Assembly (NCBI RefSeq): GCF_900215435.1
Contig: NZ_OCMY01000001.1
Span: 930,001-994,000, forward strand
From: Candidatus Pantoea floridensis
GTDB taxonomy: Bacteria; Pseudomonadota; Gammaproteobacteria; Enterobacterales; Enterobacteriaceae
Reading direction: 5' to 3'
DNA: 64,000 nt
In this document: positions 35,317 to 44,711 of the stretch, piece after piece
How positions within the stretch are numbered: position 1 is the first letter of the stretch
Layout: each line of letters opens with the position of its first letter
Made by a program: the position numbers and the translations under genes
Notes under the pieces: model-generated
What the model saw: only the letters and a program-made list of their open reading frames with translations
Told to the model about the DNA's origin: nothing
The model's database searches: none

Positions 35317-35349
35317 GCGCTTGTGCAGCGCCTCAATTGTTTAAGAGCG
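35317..35349 (-). promoter_or_regulatory. nut site: boxA and boxB
   Basis: On the reverse strand boxA reads CGCTCTTAAAC (35339-35349). After a 7-8-base gap comes boxB GCGCTGCACAAGCGC (35317-35331), a 5-base-pair stem with a 5-base loop. Lambda nutL is CGCTCTTA then GCCCTGAAAAAGGGC; P22 boxB has the same GCGCTGnnAAAGCGC frame. It precedes the P22-like N gene, so protein and site match in type. Confidence 0.85.
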
Positions 35350-35389
35350 GGCTCATCCGGGAGCAGGTGTGTCGTCCTTCTATGCTCAA

Positions 35390-35418
35390 ATTATTAACAG
35401 GATCTAATGCATTGGCAA
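35390..35418 (-). promoter_or_regulatory. Leftward promoter (pL-like) of the phage operon
   Basis: On the reverse strand TTGCCA (35413-35418), a 17-base spacer and AATAAT (35390-35395) give 5 of 6 matches in both boxes. Transcription would start near 35383, about 34 bases before boxA. Confidence 0.7.
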
Positions 35419-35455
35419 ACACCAATGGTTAATTTTTTATTTACCATCAGTTAAA
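35418..35455. promoter_or_regulatory. Two operator-like sites at pL
   Basis: Read on the reverse strand, TTTAACTGATGGTAAA (35440-35455) and ATTAACCATTGGTGTT (35418-35433) share TTAACnnnTGGT. The second abuts the -35 box. The same pattern occurs at the repressor start (36231-36245) and at 36305-36320. Confidence 0.6.
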
Positions 35456-35505
35456 TTTTTGATTTCAGCCACAATATTTTTTTGCCCGTGGCTGAGGTGA
35501 TACGA

Positions 35506-36237
35506 TCAGCCCAGGATTTGGTAATCGCGCGCCTGGCTCATGATGACCCGCGCCACCACTTGCAATGTTTTGGCTTCGTCGAGGGTTAAATACCAGGTTT
35601 CATAACGCTTGTTATCGGAGATCACCGCCACCTTTTTGTGCTGTAACTGCAGGCGTTTGAGATAGAGTTGATCGTCAAGCGTAAATAAATAAATGCCATC
35701 GCCATCAAAGCGATGCACGCTGATATCGACAAACAGCTGATCGCGTGGCGCAAAAGTGCCCGCCATCGAATCGCTGTTGAGCGCAATGAGGCGAATGTTT
35801 TCGGCCGGACGGCCATTAAACAACACGCGCGCTTCTTCCAGACCGTATTCAATGGCTTGAATGGTTTCGACCAGTTCATCACGCGTGCTGCTGCTGCGGA
35901 CGCCATGTTGTCCAATATCCAGACTCTCGACGCGAAATAAATGCTGCGGAGGGGTGAGACTGTGATGCGTGAGTAAGGCAGCCGGTTTTTCCATACCAAA
36001 TTGCAGCCACTCAACGCGCACGTCTAACAGCTGGCTGAGCGCCAGTAGATTGTTATCGTCAGGAATCGATTGTCCGTTAAACCATTTCCAAACCCCCGGC
36101 GTTGAGATCTTGCATCCCCTCTCCTGCAGAGCAAGCGCAACCTGTTTGTTCCGTCCATGTCCGACAATTCCCGCGCTTTCACACGCGGCAATCAGCCTGG
36201 CAGTAAACCCTTGTCTGGTACTTTCTTTTTTAACCAT
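35506..36237 (-). CDS. CI-like phage repressor, HTH plus S24 peptidase domain
   Basis: A 243-residue repressor. The N-terminal about 80 residues are helix-turn-helix (KQVALALQERGCKISTPGVW). The C-terminal domain (about 125-240) is LexA/CI-like, with catalytic S157 in NSDSM and K194 in LYLKRL. The usual Ala-Gly or Cys-Gly cleavage pair is not visible in the linker (85-140), so self-cleavage is uncertain. Its ATG lies inside an operator-like repeat, which suggests autoregulation. It reads leftward, the same way as pL, the nut site and the lysis genes. There is no cro-like gene on the other side. Confidence 0.88.
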   Translation of the reverse strand: MVKKESTRQGFTARLIAACESAGIVGHGRNKQVALALQERGCKISTPGVWKWFNGQSIPDDNNLLALSQLLDVRVEWLQFGMEKPAALLTHHSLTPPQHLFRVESLDIGQHGVRSSSTRDELVETIQAIEYGLEEARVLFNGRPAENIRLIALNSDSMAGTFAPRDQLFVDISVHRFDGDGIYLFTLDDQLYLKRLQLQHKKVAVISDNKRYETWYLTLDEAKTLQVVARVIMSQARDYQILG

Positions 36238-36320
36238 CAGTTAATAATCTGCCTTCAGTAAAAGACTGAATGTTATTTTCATTTTTGCTACCAGTTCATT
36301 TTATATTACCGTCAGTTTAC
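36231..36320. promoter_or_regulatory. Operator-like sites upstream of and overlapping the repressor start
   Basis: On the reverse strand ATTAACTGATGGTTA (36231-36245) contains the repressor start codon, and GTAAACTGACGGTAAT (36305-36320) lies further upstream. Both share the pattern at pL. TTCAGTAAAAGACTGAA at 36254-36270 is a separate small palindrome. This corresponds to the oR side of an immunity region. Confidence 0.55.
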
Positions 36321-36541
36321 TACCCAACCGCTTTTATCAATGAGGCTGCATGATCATTATCCCCTTCGGTTATGCCGAAACCAGTGAACAATGCCATATC
36401 GCTTGTTCTGACAGGGGTTTTCAGGATTGTTCTGTAGCAGTAAGACCAGTATCTAAAGGAAAAAATGGGTGAAAAGCCGTGACCCCGCCATAGATGACAG
36501 AAATAAATCAAAAACCTCTGGAAATAACTGGATCGAAAGCG
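36321..36541. other. Remainder of the phage junction, no gene seen
   Basis: About 220 bases between the putative oR and the proA terminator. A 40-residue frame starting ATG at about 36350 on the plus strand has no HTH and does not resemble Cro or CII. No tRNA or att repeat was recognised. Confidence 0.4.
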
Positions 36542-36571
36542 AAAAAAATGGGCACCGTTTTCGGTGCCCAT
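36542..36571 (-). terminator. Rho-independent terminator of proBA
   Basis: On the reverse strand ATGGGCACCG, loop AAAA, CGGTGCCCAT is followed by seven T, 20 bases after the proA stop. Confidence 0.92.
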
Positions 36572-36590
36572 TGTCATGCAGGAGCGAACA

Positions 36591-37844
36591 TTAGCGACGT
36601 AGCGTATCGTCGCCCCAACCAATCCATTTGTAGGTGGTTAGCGCTTCCAGACCCATAGGACCGCGCGCGTGCAGCTTCTGCGTGCTGACTGCCACTTCGG
36701 CACCCAGGCCAAACTGGCCGCCGTCGGTGAAACGGGTGCTGGCATTAACGTAGACCGCAGAGGAATCAACCTGGTTGACGAAGCGATTGGCGTTGCTAAG
36801 GCTGCGCGTCAGGATGCCGTCGGAGTGCTGCGTACCGTGCTCGCGAATGTGCGCGATGGCGGCATCCATATCGGCCACCAGTTTGACGTTCAGATCGTTC
36901 GACAACCATTCGTCGTCGTAGTTTTCCGCTTGCACGGCCACCACGTCAGCGGGGCCGTTTTGCAGCAGCGCCAGCACGTTTTCATCGCCGTGCAGCACGA
37001 TCTTCTCCTGCGCCATGCGCTGCAGGAATGCCGGGATAAAGCGCTCCGCCCGATCGCGATGAATCAGCAGCGTTTCCAGCGAATTACAGGCGCTTGGCCG
37101 CTGTTTCTTCGCATTGACGATCACCTCCAGCGCCGCCTCGGTCTCCATGGTTTCATCCAGATAGAGATGGCAAACGCCGATGCCGCCGGTGATGACCGGG
37201 ATGGTCGAATTTTCACGACACAACTTGTGTAAACCTGCGCCGCCGCGTGGGATCAGCATATCGACGTAGCGATCGAGCTTCAGCAGCTGATTAACCAACT
37301 CGCGATCGGGATTTTCAATCGCCTGTACCGCACCCGCCGGTAAACCGTGCTGCGTCAGGGCATTTTGAATCACCCGCACCGTGGCCGCATTGGTGCGATA
37401 CGTCTCTTTACCGCCGCGCAGAATCACGGCATTGCCGGTTTTCAGGCAAAGGGAGGCGACATCGACGGTGACGTTCGGACGCGCTTCATAGATCACGCCA
37501 ATAACGCCGAGCGGTACGCGACGACGTTCAATGCGCAGACCGCTATCCAGCTGGCCGCCATCCATCAGCTGCCCCACCGGATCGGCCAGGCGGCAGACCT
37601 GGCGGACATCATCCGCGATCCCTTTCAGGCGCTGCGGATTAAGCGTCAAACGATCGAGCAGCGCTTCACTCATGCCGTTTTGCCGCGCATCGGCCAGATC
37701 CTGCTGGTTCGCAGCCAGAATCTCGGCGCTTTCGGCTTCAAGGCGATCGGCGATAGTGAGCAGCACCTGATTTTTTTGTTCGGTGGTGAGTTCCGCCAGC
37801 TTGTACGACGCTGCACGCGCCGCTTTACCCATTTCGTCTAACAT
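36591..37844 (-). CDS. proA: Gamma-glutamyl phosphate reductase
   Basis: This 417-residue enzyme reduces glutamyl-5-phosphate to glutamate-5-semialdehyde with NADPH, the second step of proline synthesis. It is an aldehyde-dehydrogenase fold: cofactor region [23 protein letters not shown] and the catalytic cysteine in [16 protein letters not shown] at 37844 gives [19 protein letters not shown], in register with E. coli ProA (417 aa). It follows proB by 10 bases and ends in a strong terminator. Confidence 0.97.
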   Translation of the reverse strand: MLDEMGKAARAASYKLAELTTEQKNQVLLTIADRLEAESAEILAANQQDLADARQNGMSEALLDRLTLNPQRLKGIADDVRQVCRLADPVGQLMDGGQLDSGLRIERRRVPLGVIGVIYEARPNVTVDVASLCLKTGNAVILRGGKETYRTNAATVRVIQNALTQHGLPAGAVQAIENPDRELVNQLLKLDRYVDMLIPRGGAGLHKLCRENSTIPVITGGIGVCHLYLDETMETEAALEVIVNAKKQRPSACNSLETLLIHRDRAERFIPAFLQRMAQEKIVLHGDENVLALLQNGPADVVAVQAENYDDEWLSNDLNVKLVADMDAAIAHIREHGTQHSDGILTRSLSNANRFVNQVDSSAVYVNASTRFTDGGQFGLGAEVAVSTQKLHARGPMGLEALTTYKWIGWGDDTLRR

Positions 37845-37854
37845 CATCCACTCC

Positions 37855-38958
37855 TTAACTGACGATCATGTCGTCGCGGTGCACCGCTACCGGGCCATAT
37901 TCGTAACCGAGAATCTCGCCAATTTCCTGGCTGTGATGACCGGCGATCATGCGCATGGCATCGCTGTTGTAGCGCGTCACGCCGTGAGCGATATCCCGCC
38001 CTTGCAGGCTGCGAATGCGGATCACTTCACCACGTGAGAAGTTGCCCTGCACCTCACGAATCCCTTTCGGCAGCAGCGAGCTGCCGCGCTCCAGCATCGC
38101 CGCCAGTGCCCCATCATCAATGGTGATCTCTCCGGCAGGCGGCGCGCCAAAGATCCAGCGCTTGCGGTTTTCCAGCGGCGATTGCTGCGCGTGGAAGCGC
38201 GTGCCCACCGGTTTGCCATACAGCACGTCGCTGATCACGTCTGGACGACTGCCAGCGGCGATGATCACATCAATGCCGGCGCGACAAGCCACGTCCGCCG
38301 CCTGCAGCTTGGTGGCCATGCCGCCGGTACCGAGGCCGGAAACGCTGCCGCCCGCCAGCGTGCGTAGCGCGTCGTCGATCTGGTGCACGTCGCTGATAAG
38401 CGACGCTTCAGGATTAGTACGCGGATCGGCGGTGAATAGCCCTTGCTGATCGGTGAGCAGCAGCAGTTTGTCGGCGCCGCCCAGCATCGCCGCCAGCGCC
38501 GACAGATTGTCGTTGTCGCCGACTTTAATCTCGGCGGTGGCTACCGCATCGTTCTCGTTGATTACCGGCACGATGTGGTTATCGAGCAGCGCACGCAGCA
38601 TATCGCGCGCGTAGAGGAAGCGTTCGCGATCTTCCATATCGGCGCGCGTCAGCAGCATCTGCCCAATGTGGATACCGTAAATCGAAAACAGCTGTTCCCA
38701 CAGCTGGATCAAACGGCTCTGCCCCACCGCAGCCAGCAGCTGCTTTGAGGCGATGGTAGGCGGCAGTTCGGGGTAACCAAGGTGTTCGCGCCCAGCGGCA
38801 ATCGCGCCGGAGGTAACGATAACAATGCGATGGCCCGCCGCGTGCAGTTGTGCACACTGACGAACCAGCTCCACCATGTGCGCCCGATTCAGCCGACGCG
38901 AACCGCCGGTGAGGACGCTAGTACCCAACTTGACCACAAGGGTCTGACTGCCACTCAT
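37855..38958 (-). CDS. proB: Glutamate 5-kinase
   Basis: This 367-residue enzyme phosphorylates glutamate for proline synthesis and is feedback-inhibited by proline. The amino-acid kinase domain (1-255) begins [20 protein letters not shown] and contains INENDAVAT and [16 protein letters not shown]. The C-terminal PUA domain (about 275-367) follows. Length equals E. coli ProB. It is the first gene of proBA and is divergent from phoE, as in E. coli. Confidence 0.97.
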   Translation of the reverse strand: MSGSQTLVVKLGTSVLTGGSRRLNRAHMVELVRQCAQLHAAGHRIVIVTSGAIAAGREHLGYPELPPTIASKQLLAAVGQSRLIQLWEQLFSIYGIHIGQMLLTRADMEDRERFLYARDMLRALLDNHIVPVINENDAVATAEIKVGDNDNLSALAAMLGGADKLLLLTDQQGLFTADPRTNPEASLISDVHQIDDALRTLAGGSVSGLGTGGMATKLQAADVACRAGIDVIIAAGSRPDVISDVLYGKPVGTRFHAQQSPLENRKRWIFGAPPAGEITIDDGALAAMLERGSSLLPKGIREVQGNFSRGEVIRIRSLQGRDIAHGVTRYNSDAMRMIAGHHSQEIGEILGYEYGPVAVHRDDMIVS

Positions 38959-39106
38959 GTTTTTCCTGCCATATAAGAAAAAAATCTGCGAAGGGACGTT
39001 TTATCAGGAGTGAGCAAGGAAGCCAACAGCAGCAAGGGGAAAAGCACAAAAATCCGCTGACAATGCGCTAGACCAAAAGTTCGCAATTAACAAGAAATCC
39101 GAAAAA

Positions 39107-39124
39107 CTGTCATAAAACGTTCAT
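39107..39124 (+). promoter_or_regulatory. PhoB box (Pho box) upstream of phoE
   Basis: CTGTCATAAAACGTTCAT holds two 7-base direct repeats (CTGTCAT and CGTTCAT) spaced by four A. This is the standard Pho box. It is 81 bases before the phoE start. Confidence 0.85.
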
Positions 39125-39204
39125 CGCCACCCGGTAAAAAGTCCCGTGTTTTACAAAACCTTTCACGGGTACAACAAATTTTACTCATTGGGATTGATAG
39201 CAAA

Positions 39205-40296
39205 ATGAAGAAAAGCACACTGGCATTAGTCGTTTCAGCGCTGGCGCTGGCTTCCACCGCAAACGCCGCAGAAGTTTATAACAAAGATGGTAATAAACTC
39301 GACTTCTACGGCCGCGTTAAAGCTGAACATTACTTCAGCGATAATGCGAGCCAGGACGGCGACAAATCTTACGTTCGTATCGGTTTCAAAGGTCAGACGC
39401 AGATCAACGACCTGATGACCGGTTACGGCCAGTGGGAATATCAGTACAACGTCAATAACTCTGAAGGTTCTGACGCGAACGCCGGCAACAAAACCCGTCT
39501 GGGCTTTGCCGGTCTGAAATTCGGTCAATACGGTTCATTCGATTACGGTCGTAACTACGGCGTGCTCTACGACGTAGAGGCATGGACGGACGTATTCCCA
39601 GAGTTTGGTGGTGACGGTACAGCGCGTACCGATAACTTCATGACCGCGCGTGCTACCGGCGTGGCCACGTACCGCAACAGCAACTTCTTCGGTCTGGTTG
39701 ATGGCCTGCGCTTCGCGCTGCAATATCAGGGCAAAAACGATGCGACCAGCGCCAACGCCCGTGGCAGCATCACCGATACCTCTCGCCAGAACGGTGACGG
39801 TTACGGTGCATCACTGGGCTACACCATTGGTGATACCGGCGTCAGCCTGATGTCGGCTATCACCTCTTCCGATCGTACCATTCAGCAGCAGCAACAGGCG
39901 CTGGGGCATGGCGATAAAGCTGATTCCTGGGGCGCGGGCATTAAGTATGATGCCAACAGCATCTACCTGGCCTCTATCTACACCGAAACCCGCAATATGA
40001 CGCCAATCGGTACACGTGGCTTTGCTAACAAAGCGCAAAACTTCGAAGTGGTGGCGCAGTATCAGTTTGACTTCGGCCTGCGTCCGTCCCTTGGCTATAT
40101 CCAGACCAAAGGTAAAGACATCGAAGGTATCGGTGATGAAGATCTGGTTAAATATATCGACGTGGGCATGACTTACTACTTCAACAAAAACATGTCGACC
40201 TTTGTTGATTACAAAATCAACCAGCTGGATGATAACAACAAGCTGAACCTGAACAACGATGACATCGTAGCCGTGGGTCTGACTTACCAATTCTGA
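39205..40296 (+). CDS. phoE: Outer-membrane porin PhoE
   Basis: A 363-residue trimeric 16-strand porin. The signal peptide is 1-21 ([14 protein letters not shown], then A); the mature start [20 protein letters not shown], the PEFGG constriction-loop motif and the terminal VGLTYQF with Phe are those of OmpC/OmpF/PhoE. The position divergent from proB and the Pho box upstream support PhoE, the phosphate-starvation anion-preferring porin, over OmpC. A shared terminator separates it from crl. Confidence 0.9.
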   Translation: MKKSTLALVVSALALASTANAAEVYNKDGNKLDFYGRVKAEHYFSDNASQDGDKSYVRIGFKGQTQINDLMTGYGQWEYQYNVNNSEGSDANAGNKTRLGFAGLKFGQYGSFDYGRNYGVLYDVEAWTDVFPEFGGDGTARTDNFMTARATGVATYRNSNFFGLVDGLRFALQYQGKNDATSANARGSITDTSRQNGDGYGASLGYTIGDTGVSLMSAITSSDRTIQQQQQALGHGDKADSWGAGIKYDANSIYLASIYTETRNMTPIGTRGFANKAQNFEVVAQYQFDFGLRPSLGYIQTKGKDIEGIGDEDLVKYIDVGMTYYFNKNMSTFVDYKINQLDDNNKLNLNNDDIVAVGLTYQF

Positions 40297-40322
40297 TTGC
40301 GTATTACCCTTGCTGTGTCGAT

Positions 40323-40356
40323 AAAAAAAGAGCCGGCTCATCACCGGCTCTTTCTT
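40323..40356. terminator. Bidirectional terminator between phoE and crl
   Basis: GAGCCGG, 7-base loop, CCGGCTC is followed by TTTCTTATTT on the plus strand and by a T run on the minus strand. It serves the convergent phoE and crl genes. Confidence 0.85.
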
Positions 40357-40377
40357 ATTTATTCACGCGCGAGAGTA

Positions 40378-40779
40378 TCAGGCGCTCAATTTTACCGGCT
40401 CGTCTTTAAACCCTTCCGCCGGTTTCAGATCCAACTTCTGCTCTAACAGCATCGCTTTCAGACGCTCGTGGAAATTACGCAGCGTGCTCTCCACTTTGGC
40501 ATTGTTCTCTTTGCCCTTAATGGTTGCGGTGCCCCAATCGCCGGCTTTATCAAACAGACCAAAGTGATATTCATAGGTGAAGTGATCTTCGTGCGCTTCC
40601 AGCGTCATCCACCAGCCCCAAAATTCACGCAGCTCCGGCGCAGGCTTGACGTTGACGCAGGCCGCCAGGCAATCAAAGAAGAAACGCGTCTCTTCGCATT
40701 TTCCTTCACGGATGTACGGCCCCAATTCGGTGAAGCGCTTAAGCAGGCGACTACGGGGGTGACCACTCGGTAACGTCAT
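40378..40779 (-). CDS. crl: Sigma factor-binding protein Crl
   Basis: A 133-residue cytoplasmic protein that binds sigma-S and helps it form holoenzyme, raising expression of stationary-phase and curli genes. The start [20 protein letters not shown] and the [21 protein letters not shown] core are characteristic of Crl. Length equals that of E. coli Crl. It sits between phoE and frsA in the E. coli order and has its own promoter region of about 110 bases. Confidence 0.96.
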   Translation of the reverse strand: MTLPSGHPRSRLLKRFTELGPYIREGKCEETRFFFDCLAACVNVKPAPELREFWGWWMTLEAHEDHFTYEYHFGLFDKAGDWGTATIKGKENNAKVESTLRNFHERLKAMLLEQKLDLKPAEGFKDEPVKLSA

Positions 40780-40888
40780 GCAAACTCTCCCTCAAATAAA
40801 CCGCATCAAATGCATTTTTAGCTTCCCATGAAACTAAAAATGGAAAATCACGGATATAAGTAGTAGCAGAGGTTTGAGGTTTCGCCAG

Positions 40889-42136
40889 TTAGTTTTGCAA
40901 CTGTTTTGCCAGCCAGTCACAAATTTGGTTTAAGACTTTGTCGAAACTGGCAAAAACCGGCTTGCCTGCAATTGCCAGCGTCTTACCTTGCGCAGAGGAA
41001 TTCGCGATCAACTGCGCATCCTCTTCCGGGCCAAAAATATCATCCGGCCAGTACGCTGCCAGCATTGGCGTTGGCGTGCGGCGACCGAGCAAGCCCTGCA
41101 CTTTCAGGGAATAGCGGTTGAGCTCGATACGCAGATTACTGTCAGAGGTGGATGACATGCCGAGACGGCTCGCCAGCATATCCATATACATATCCGGTAA
41201 CTGCTGCTGTTGCTGCGCATCAACAAATACGTTGTGCACCATCGCCCCCAACGTGGCGACGGCACGCACGCGCGGCACTTCAAGATACGCCAGCCGTGTT
41301 GCCACATTGGCACCGAAGCGGTAGCCCAGCAGCGCAACGCGGGTGTGATCAATCCACGGCACGTTACTCAGCTCGCGCAGCACCTGCTGATGCAGCTGGC
41401 TGGTGTCCTGATTCAGCGTCCATTTGCTGCTGAAACCCACCGACGGCATATCCAGCGTCAGCATAGCAATGCCACGTGGTGCCAGGTAATCGTGGAACAA
41501 GCGATAGTGATCGCTTTGTAGCGAATCGAGACCGCCGCACAGTAACACGGTGGGATACGGCGCTTTAGCCTGCGCAGGCATGTGCAGGAAGCCAGTCACC
41601 GGCGCGCCACCGTTTATCGGGAACGTCAGTGATTTCAGTTCACCCGGCAAACGCTGCGTGGCCTCTTCATAGGCGCGATTGGCTAACACCTGCGCCTGAT
41701 CGGCCAGCTCATCGCCTTTAATATAAGGATAGGCCGCGAGGCTGAATAAATTGGCGGCATGCAGCCAGTGTTGTCCGGCTTCGTCGTGATTTCCAGATTG
41801 CATCGCGCGCTGCTGCCAGATTGCCGCCTGTTTTGACCACTCATAATTCCAGTTGCCGCCGCGATAGCCAATCACGGTATCCAGCAGAGATTCCGTGGTG
41901 CGCTCAAAGTTGCTCACCGCAATGCGCGCCAGCACTTCGCTGATCTCCTGCGGCGATAACCCACGCCACGTCCACAGCAGCTTATTCAGCATGCGATACC
42001 AGCCGCGCTGGGTATCCCCTTCCAACGCGTTATGCACCTGCGCTGGCGTGTGATGCTGACGCCGCACCAGTGAAGAGGTTTCCGGGTGTTTAAAACGGGG
42101 TTTAAAGAGTTCTTCGCTCAGGTTTTTATCAGACAT
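40889..42136 (-). CDS. frsA: FrsA (fermentation-respiration switch) alpha/beta hydrolase-like protein
   Basis: A 415-residue cytoplasmic protein with an N-terminal helical part (about 1-170) and a C-terminal alpha/beta-hydrolase fold ([20 protein letters not shown] onward). It is reported to bind unphosphorylated EIIA-Glc. The nucleophile elbow reads [10 protein letters not shown], so Arg stands where Ser is usual; this is the family norm for FrsA and leaves its activity disputed. ATG at 42136 ([20 protein letters not shown]) matches E. coli (414 aa). Upstream in-frame starts would add 17 residues. Confidence 0.93.
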   Translation of the reverse strand: MSDKNLSEELFKPRFKHPETSSLVRRQHHTPAQVHNALEGDTQRGWYRMLNKLLWTWRGLSPQEISEVLARIAVSNFERTTESLLDTVIGYRGGNWNYEWSKQAAIWQQRAMQSGNHDEAGQHWLHAANLFSLAAYPYIKGDELADQAQVLANRAYEEATQRLPGELKSLTFPINGGAPVTGFLHMPAQAKAPYPTVLLCGGLDSLQSDHYRLFHDYLAPRGIAMLTLDMPSVGFSSKWTLNQDTSQLHQQVLRELSNVPWIDHTRVALLGYRFGANVATRLAYLEVPRVRAVATLGAMVHNVFVDAQQQQQLPDMYMDMLASRLGMSSTSDSNLRIELNRYSLKVQGLLGRRTPTPMLAAYWPDDIFGPEEDAQLIANSSAQGKTLAIAGKPVFASFDKVLNQICDWLAKQLQN

Positions 42137-42218
42137 TTTAGTGATTCTCCTGCCAACGTTACAGCGATGGCTAAGAGTGTACTGCACACGTCATACGCGC
42201 GCGAGACGCAGAAAGCAC

Positions 42219-42241
42219 AACGCCCGGCATAACCGGGCGTT
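42219..42241 (-). terminator. Hairpin after gpt
   Basis: AACGCCCGG, 5-base loop, CCGGGCGTT lies 17 bases after the gpt stop. On the reverse strand it is followed by GTGCTTTC rather than a clean T run. Confidence 0.55.
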
Positions 42242-42257
42242 GTTTGCGATGCATCAA

Positions 42258-42716
42258 TCAGCTTTTAACGATAGGCGGGATATACACCACGCCCATATCC
42301 CAGGGCTGCTCGATCCAGGTGTTCTGCGGGATATCGACAATATAGTCGTCCACCAGCGCACGGCCTGCTGGCTTAGCGAAGATGGTGCAGAAACGCGCTT
42401 TTGGATACATATCGCGGATCGCCTGCGCGGTGCCGCCGGTATCCACTAAATCGTCAATTACGATGAATCCTTCACCGTCGCCTTCGGCACGCTTCAGCAC
42501 TTTCATTTCACGCTGATGATCGTGATCGTAGCTGGAGATGCACACGGTATCGACATAGCGAATACCCAGTTCGCGCGCCAGCAGCGATGCCGGAACCAGA
42601 CCACCGCGGCTCACCGCGATAATACCTTTCCACTGTTCCACAGGAAGCAGGCGCTGGGCCAGTTTACGGGCATGAATCTGCAGCATGTCCCAGGTTACGA
42701 CGTATTTTTCGCTCAT
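42258..42716 (-). CDS. gpt: Xanthine-guanine phosphoribosyltransferase
   Basis: This 152-residue salvage enzyme converts xanthine and guanine (and hypoxanthine weakly) with PRPP to the nucleotide. The PRPP loop [14 protein letters not shown] and the N-terminal [20 protein letters not shown] match E. coli Gpt at the same length. It is membrane-associated in E. coli. ATG at 42716 is used, not the in-frame ATG at 42731. It is divergent from pepD, as in E. coli. Confidence 0.96.
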   Translation of the reverse strand: MSEKYVVTWDMLQIHARKLAQRLLPVEQWKGIIAVSRGGLVPASLLARELGIRYVDTVCISSYDHDHQREMKVLKRAEGDGEGFIVIDDLVDTGGTAQAIRDMYPKARFCTIFAKPAGRALVDDYIVDIPQNTWIEQPWDMGVVYIPPIVKS

Positions 42717-42968
42717 ATGAAGGAATCCCAACCAATAAACTTGGCTTAAAAAATATGCAAGGGGGAAAAGGTTGCGCGAGATTATAAGGATCTGACGCCT
42801 TAAAAACCAGCATCTGTCTTACTGGTTGCAGGTTTTTAGCGCGCCTGATTACGCACCCGGTGAGAAACAGTGATATTCTCAGCCCCATCACGTCAGATGT
42901 TCTGACGACGATTTTTACTGGAAACCCGCGTGCGTGCGGTATGTCCGCCACGCTGACACAGGAGACGC

Positions 42969-44432
42969 ATGGTGTCTGAATTGTCGCAACTTTCACCCCA
43001 ACCGCTGTGGGATATTTTTGCCAAAATTTGTTCCATTCCACACCCTTCTTACCACGAAGAAGCGCTGGCCGAATACGTTGTTGGCTGGGCCAAAGAGCAA
43101 GGTTTTTGGGTTGAGCGCGATCAGGTTGGCAACATCCTGATTCGTAAACCCGCTACCGCCGGCATGGAAAAACGCACGCCGGTGGCGCTGCAGGCACACC
43201 TTGATATGGTGCCGCAGAAGAACAATGACACGGCGCACGACTTCACCAAAGATCCGATTCAGCCGTACGTTGATGGCGACTGGGTAAAAGCGCGCGGCAC
43301 CACGCTCGGCGCCGATAACGGCATTGGTATGGCGTCTGCGCTGGCCGTATTGGCTGACAGCAGCCTGACGCACGGTCCGCTGGAAGTGCTGCTGACCATG
43401 ACCGAAGAATCCGGCATGGACGGGGCATTTGGTTTACAGCCAAACTGGCTGCAGGCCGACATCCTGATCAACACCGATTCCGAAGAGGAAGGTGAGATTT
43501 ACATGGGCTGCGCCGGGGGGATCGACTTCATCACCACCCTGCCGCTGACGCGTGAAGCCATTCCAGCGGGTTATGAAACCCTGAAGCTGACGCTGAAAGG
43601 CCTAAAAGGCGGTCACTCCGGTGCCGACATTCATCATGGTCTGGGCAACGCCAATAAACTGCTGGCGCGTTTTCTGGCGCTACACGCGCGCGATCTCGAT
43701 GTGCGCCTGATTGAATTCACCGGCGGTACGCTGCGCAACGCTATCCCGCGTGAAGCCTTCGCGACGCTGGCGATCGACAGCCATAAAGTGGATGCTCTGA
43801 AATCGGCTGCGGCCCATTTCCAGGCAACCTTGCTGAACGAGCTGGGAGCAAAAGAGAAGAATATCGCGGTCGTGACCGAGTCGCTGGCGCATCAGGGCCA
43901 GGCGCTGAGCAGCGATAGCCGCGATCGCTTCCTGAATCTGCTAAACGCCACGCCAAACGGTGTGATTCGTAACTCCGACGTCGCCAAAGGCGTGGTGGAA
44001 ACCTCGCTGAACGTTGGCGTGGTAAGCATGGATCAGGACAATGCCGAAATTATCTGTCTGATTCGTTCGCTGATCGATACCGGTAAAGATTGGGTGGTTG
44101 AAGTGCTGACTTCGCTGGGAGAACTGGCTGGCGCGCAAACGGCACCCAAAGGCGGCTATCCAGGCTGGCAGCCCGATGCCGATTCACCGGTTATGGCGTT
44201 GACGCGTAAAACCTATGAAGCGCTGTTTGGCAAAACGCCAAACATCCAGGTGATTCATGCCGGTTTGGAGTGTGGCCTGTTCAAGAAACCGTATCCGAAC
44301 ATGGATATGGTTTCGATCGGTCCCACTATCACCGGCCCGCATTCACCGGATGAGCAGGTACACATTGAGAGCGTTGGTCTTTACTGGAAACTGCTGACAG
44401 CGCTGCTGAACGTGGTACCCGAAAAAGCGTAA
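42969..44432 (+). CDS. pepD: Aminoacyl-histidine dipeptidase (peptidase D)
   Basis: A 487-residue cytoplasmic dinuclear-zinc dipeptidase of the M20 family that cleaves Xaa-His dipeptides such as carnosine. Metal ligands are visible: H77 and D79 in QAHLDM, D116 in GADNGIG, and the EES acid pair in MTEESGMD. Length and sequence follow E. coli PepD (485 aa). The ATG at 42969 gives MVSELSQLSPQ; a start two residues later is not possible because no start codon is there. A good terminator follows. Confidence 0.97.
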   Translation: MVSELSQLSPQPLWDIFAKICSIPHPSYHEEALAEYVVGWAKEQGFWVERDQVGNILIRKPATAGMEKRTPVALQAHLDMVPQKNNDTAHDFTKDPIQPYVDGDWVKARGTTLGADNGIGMASALAVLADSSLTHGPLEVLLTMTEESGMDGAFGLQPNWLQADILINTDSEEEGEIYMGCAGGIDFITTLPLTREAIPAGYETLKLTLKGLKGGHSGADIHHGLGNANKLLARFLALHARDLDVRLIEFTGGTLRNAIPREAFATLAIDSHKVDALKSAAAHFQATLLNELGAKEKNIAVVTESLAHQGQALSSDSRDRFLNLLNATPNGVIRNSDVAKGVVETSLNVGVVSMDQDNAEIICLIRSLIDTGKDWVVEVLTSLGELAGAQTAPKGGYPGWQPDADSPVMALTRKTYEALFGKTPNIQVIHAGLECGLFKKPYPNMDMVSIGPTITGPHSPDEQVHIESVGLYWKLLTALLNVVPEKA

Positions 44433-44450
44433 GTTTACGTTTGACCTATC

Positions 44451-44475
44451 AACCAGGCTACGGCCTGGTTTTTTT
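44451..44475 (+). terminator. Rho-independent terminator of pepD
   Basis: AACCAGGC, loop TACG, GCCTGGTT continues into a run of seven T. It is 19 bases after the pepD stop. Confidence 0.92.
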
Positions 44476-44592
44476 ATGCCTAAGCCACTCGTTTCAGTCT
44501 ATCGCCTTCAGCAGCACAATACTCTACCCATTATCCATAACGCCTCGTAGTTAAACCACCGCTTTCCCTTGCGCCAGCGTTAGCCACCATTA

Positions 44593-44613
44593 CATCCAGA
44601 TGTCTGGATGGCT
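44593..44613. promoter_or_regulatory. MetJ-like palindrome at the CUT2 importer promoter
   Basis: CATCCAGATGTCTGGATG (44593-44610) is a perfect 18-base palindrome. It contains the tandem met-box pair AGATGTCT and GGATGGCT (44598-44613), 7 of 8 and 5 of 8 to AGACGTCT. It overlaps a possible -10 TATGAT/TAATAT region and is about 100 bases before the ATPase gene. Confidence 0.5.
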
Positions 44614-44711
44614 AATATGATTTCGTGCTAGCTTATGCCCTTTCGTTTGTTGCCCAGCGCGAGGGTTCAGGAAAAAATGCCCCCAACTCAAATAATTAAA
44701 GGCACGGCTGA

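Noticed and set aside
36350..36480. A 40-codon plus-strand frame considered as cro or cII
   Set aside because: It has no helix-turn-helix pattern, no ribosome site and no similarity to Cro; the right arm of the immunity region seems absent.
36240..36590. A tRNA or att site next to proA
   Set aside because: In E. coli a threonine tRNA downstream of this block hosts a prophage. I found no cloverleaf, CCA end or direct repeat flanking 31.5-36.5 kb, so no attachment site is claimed.
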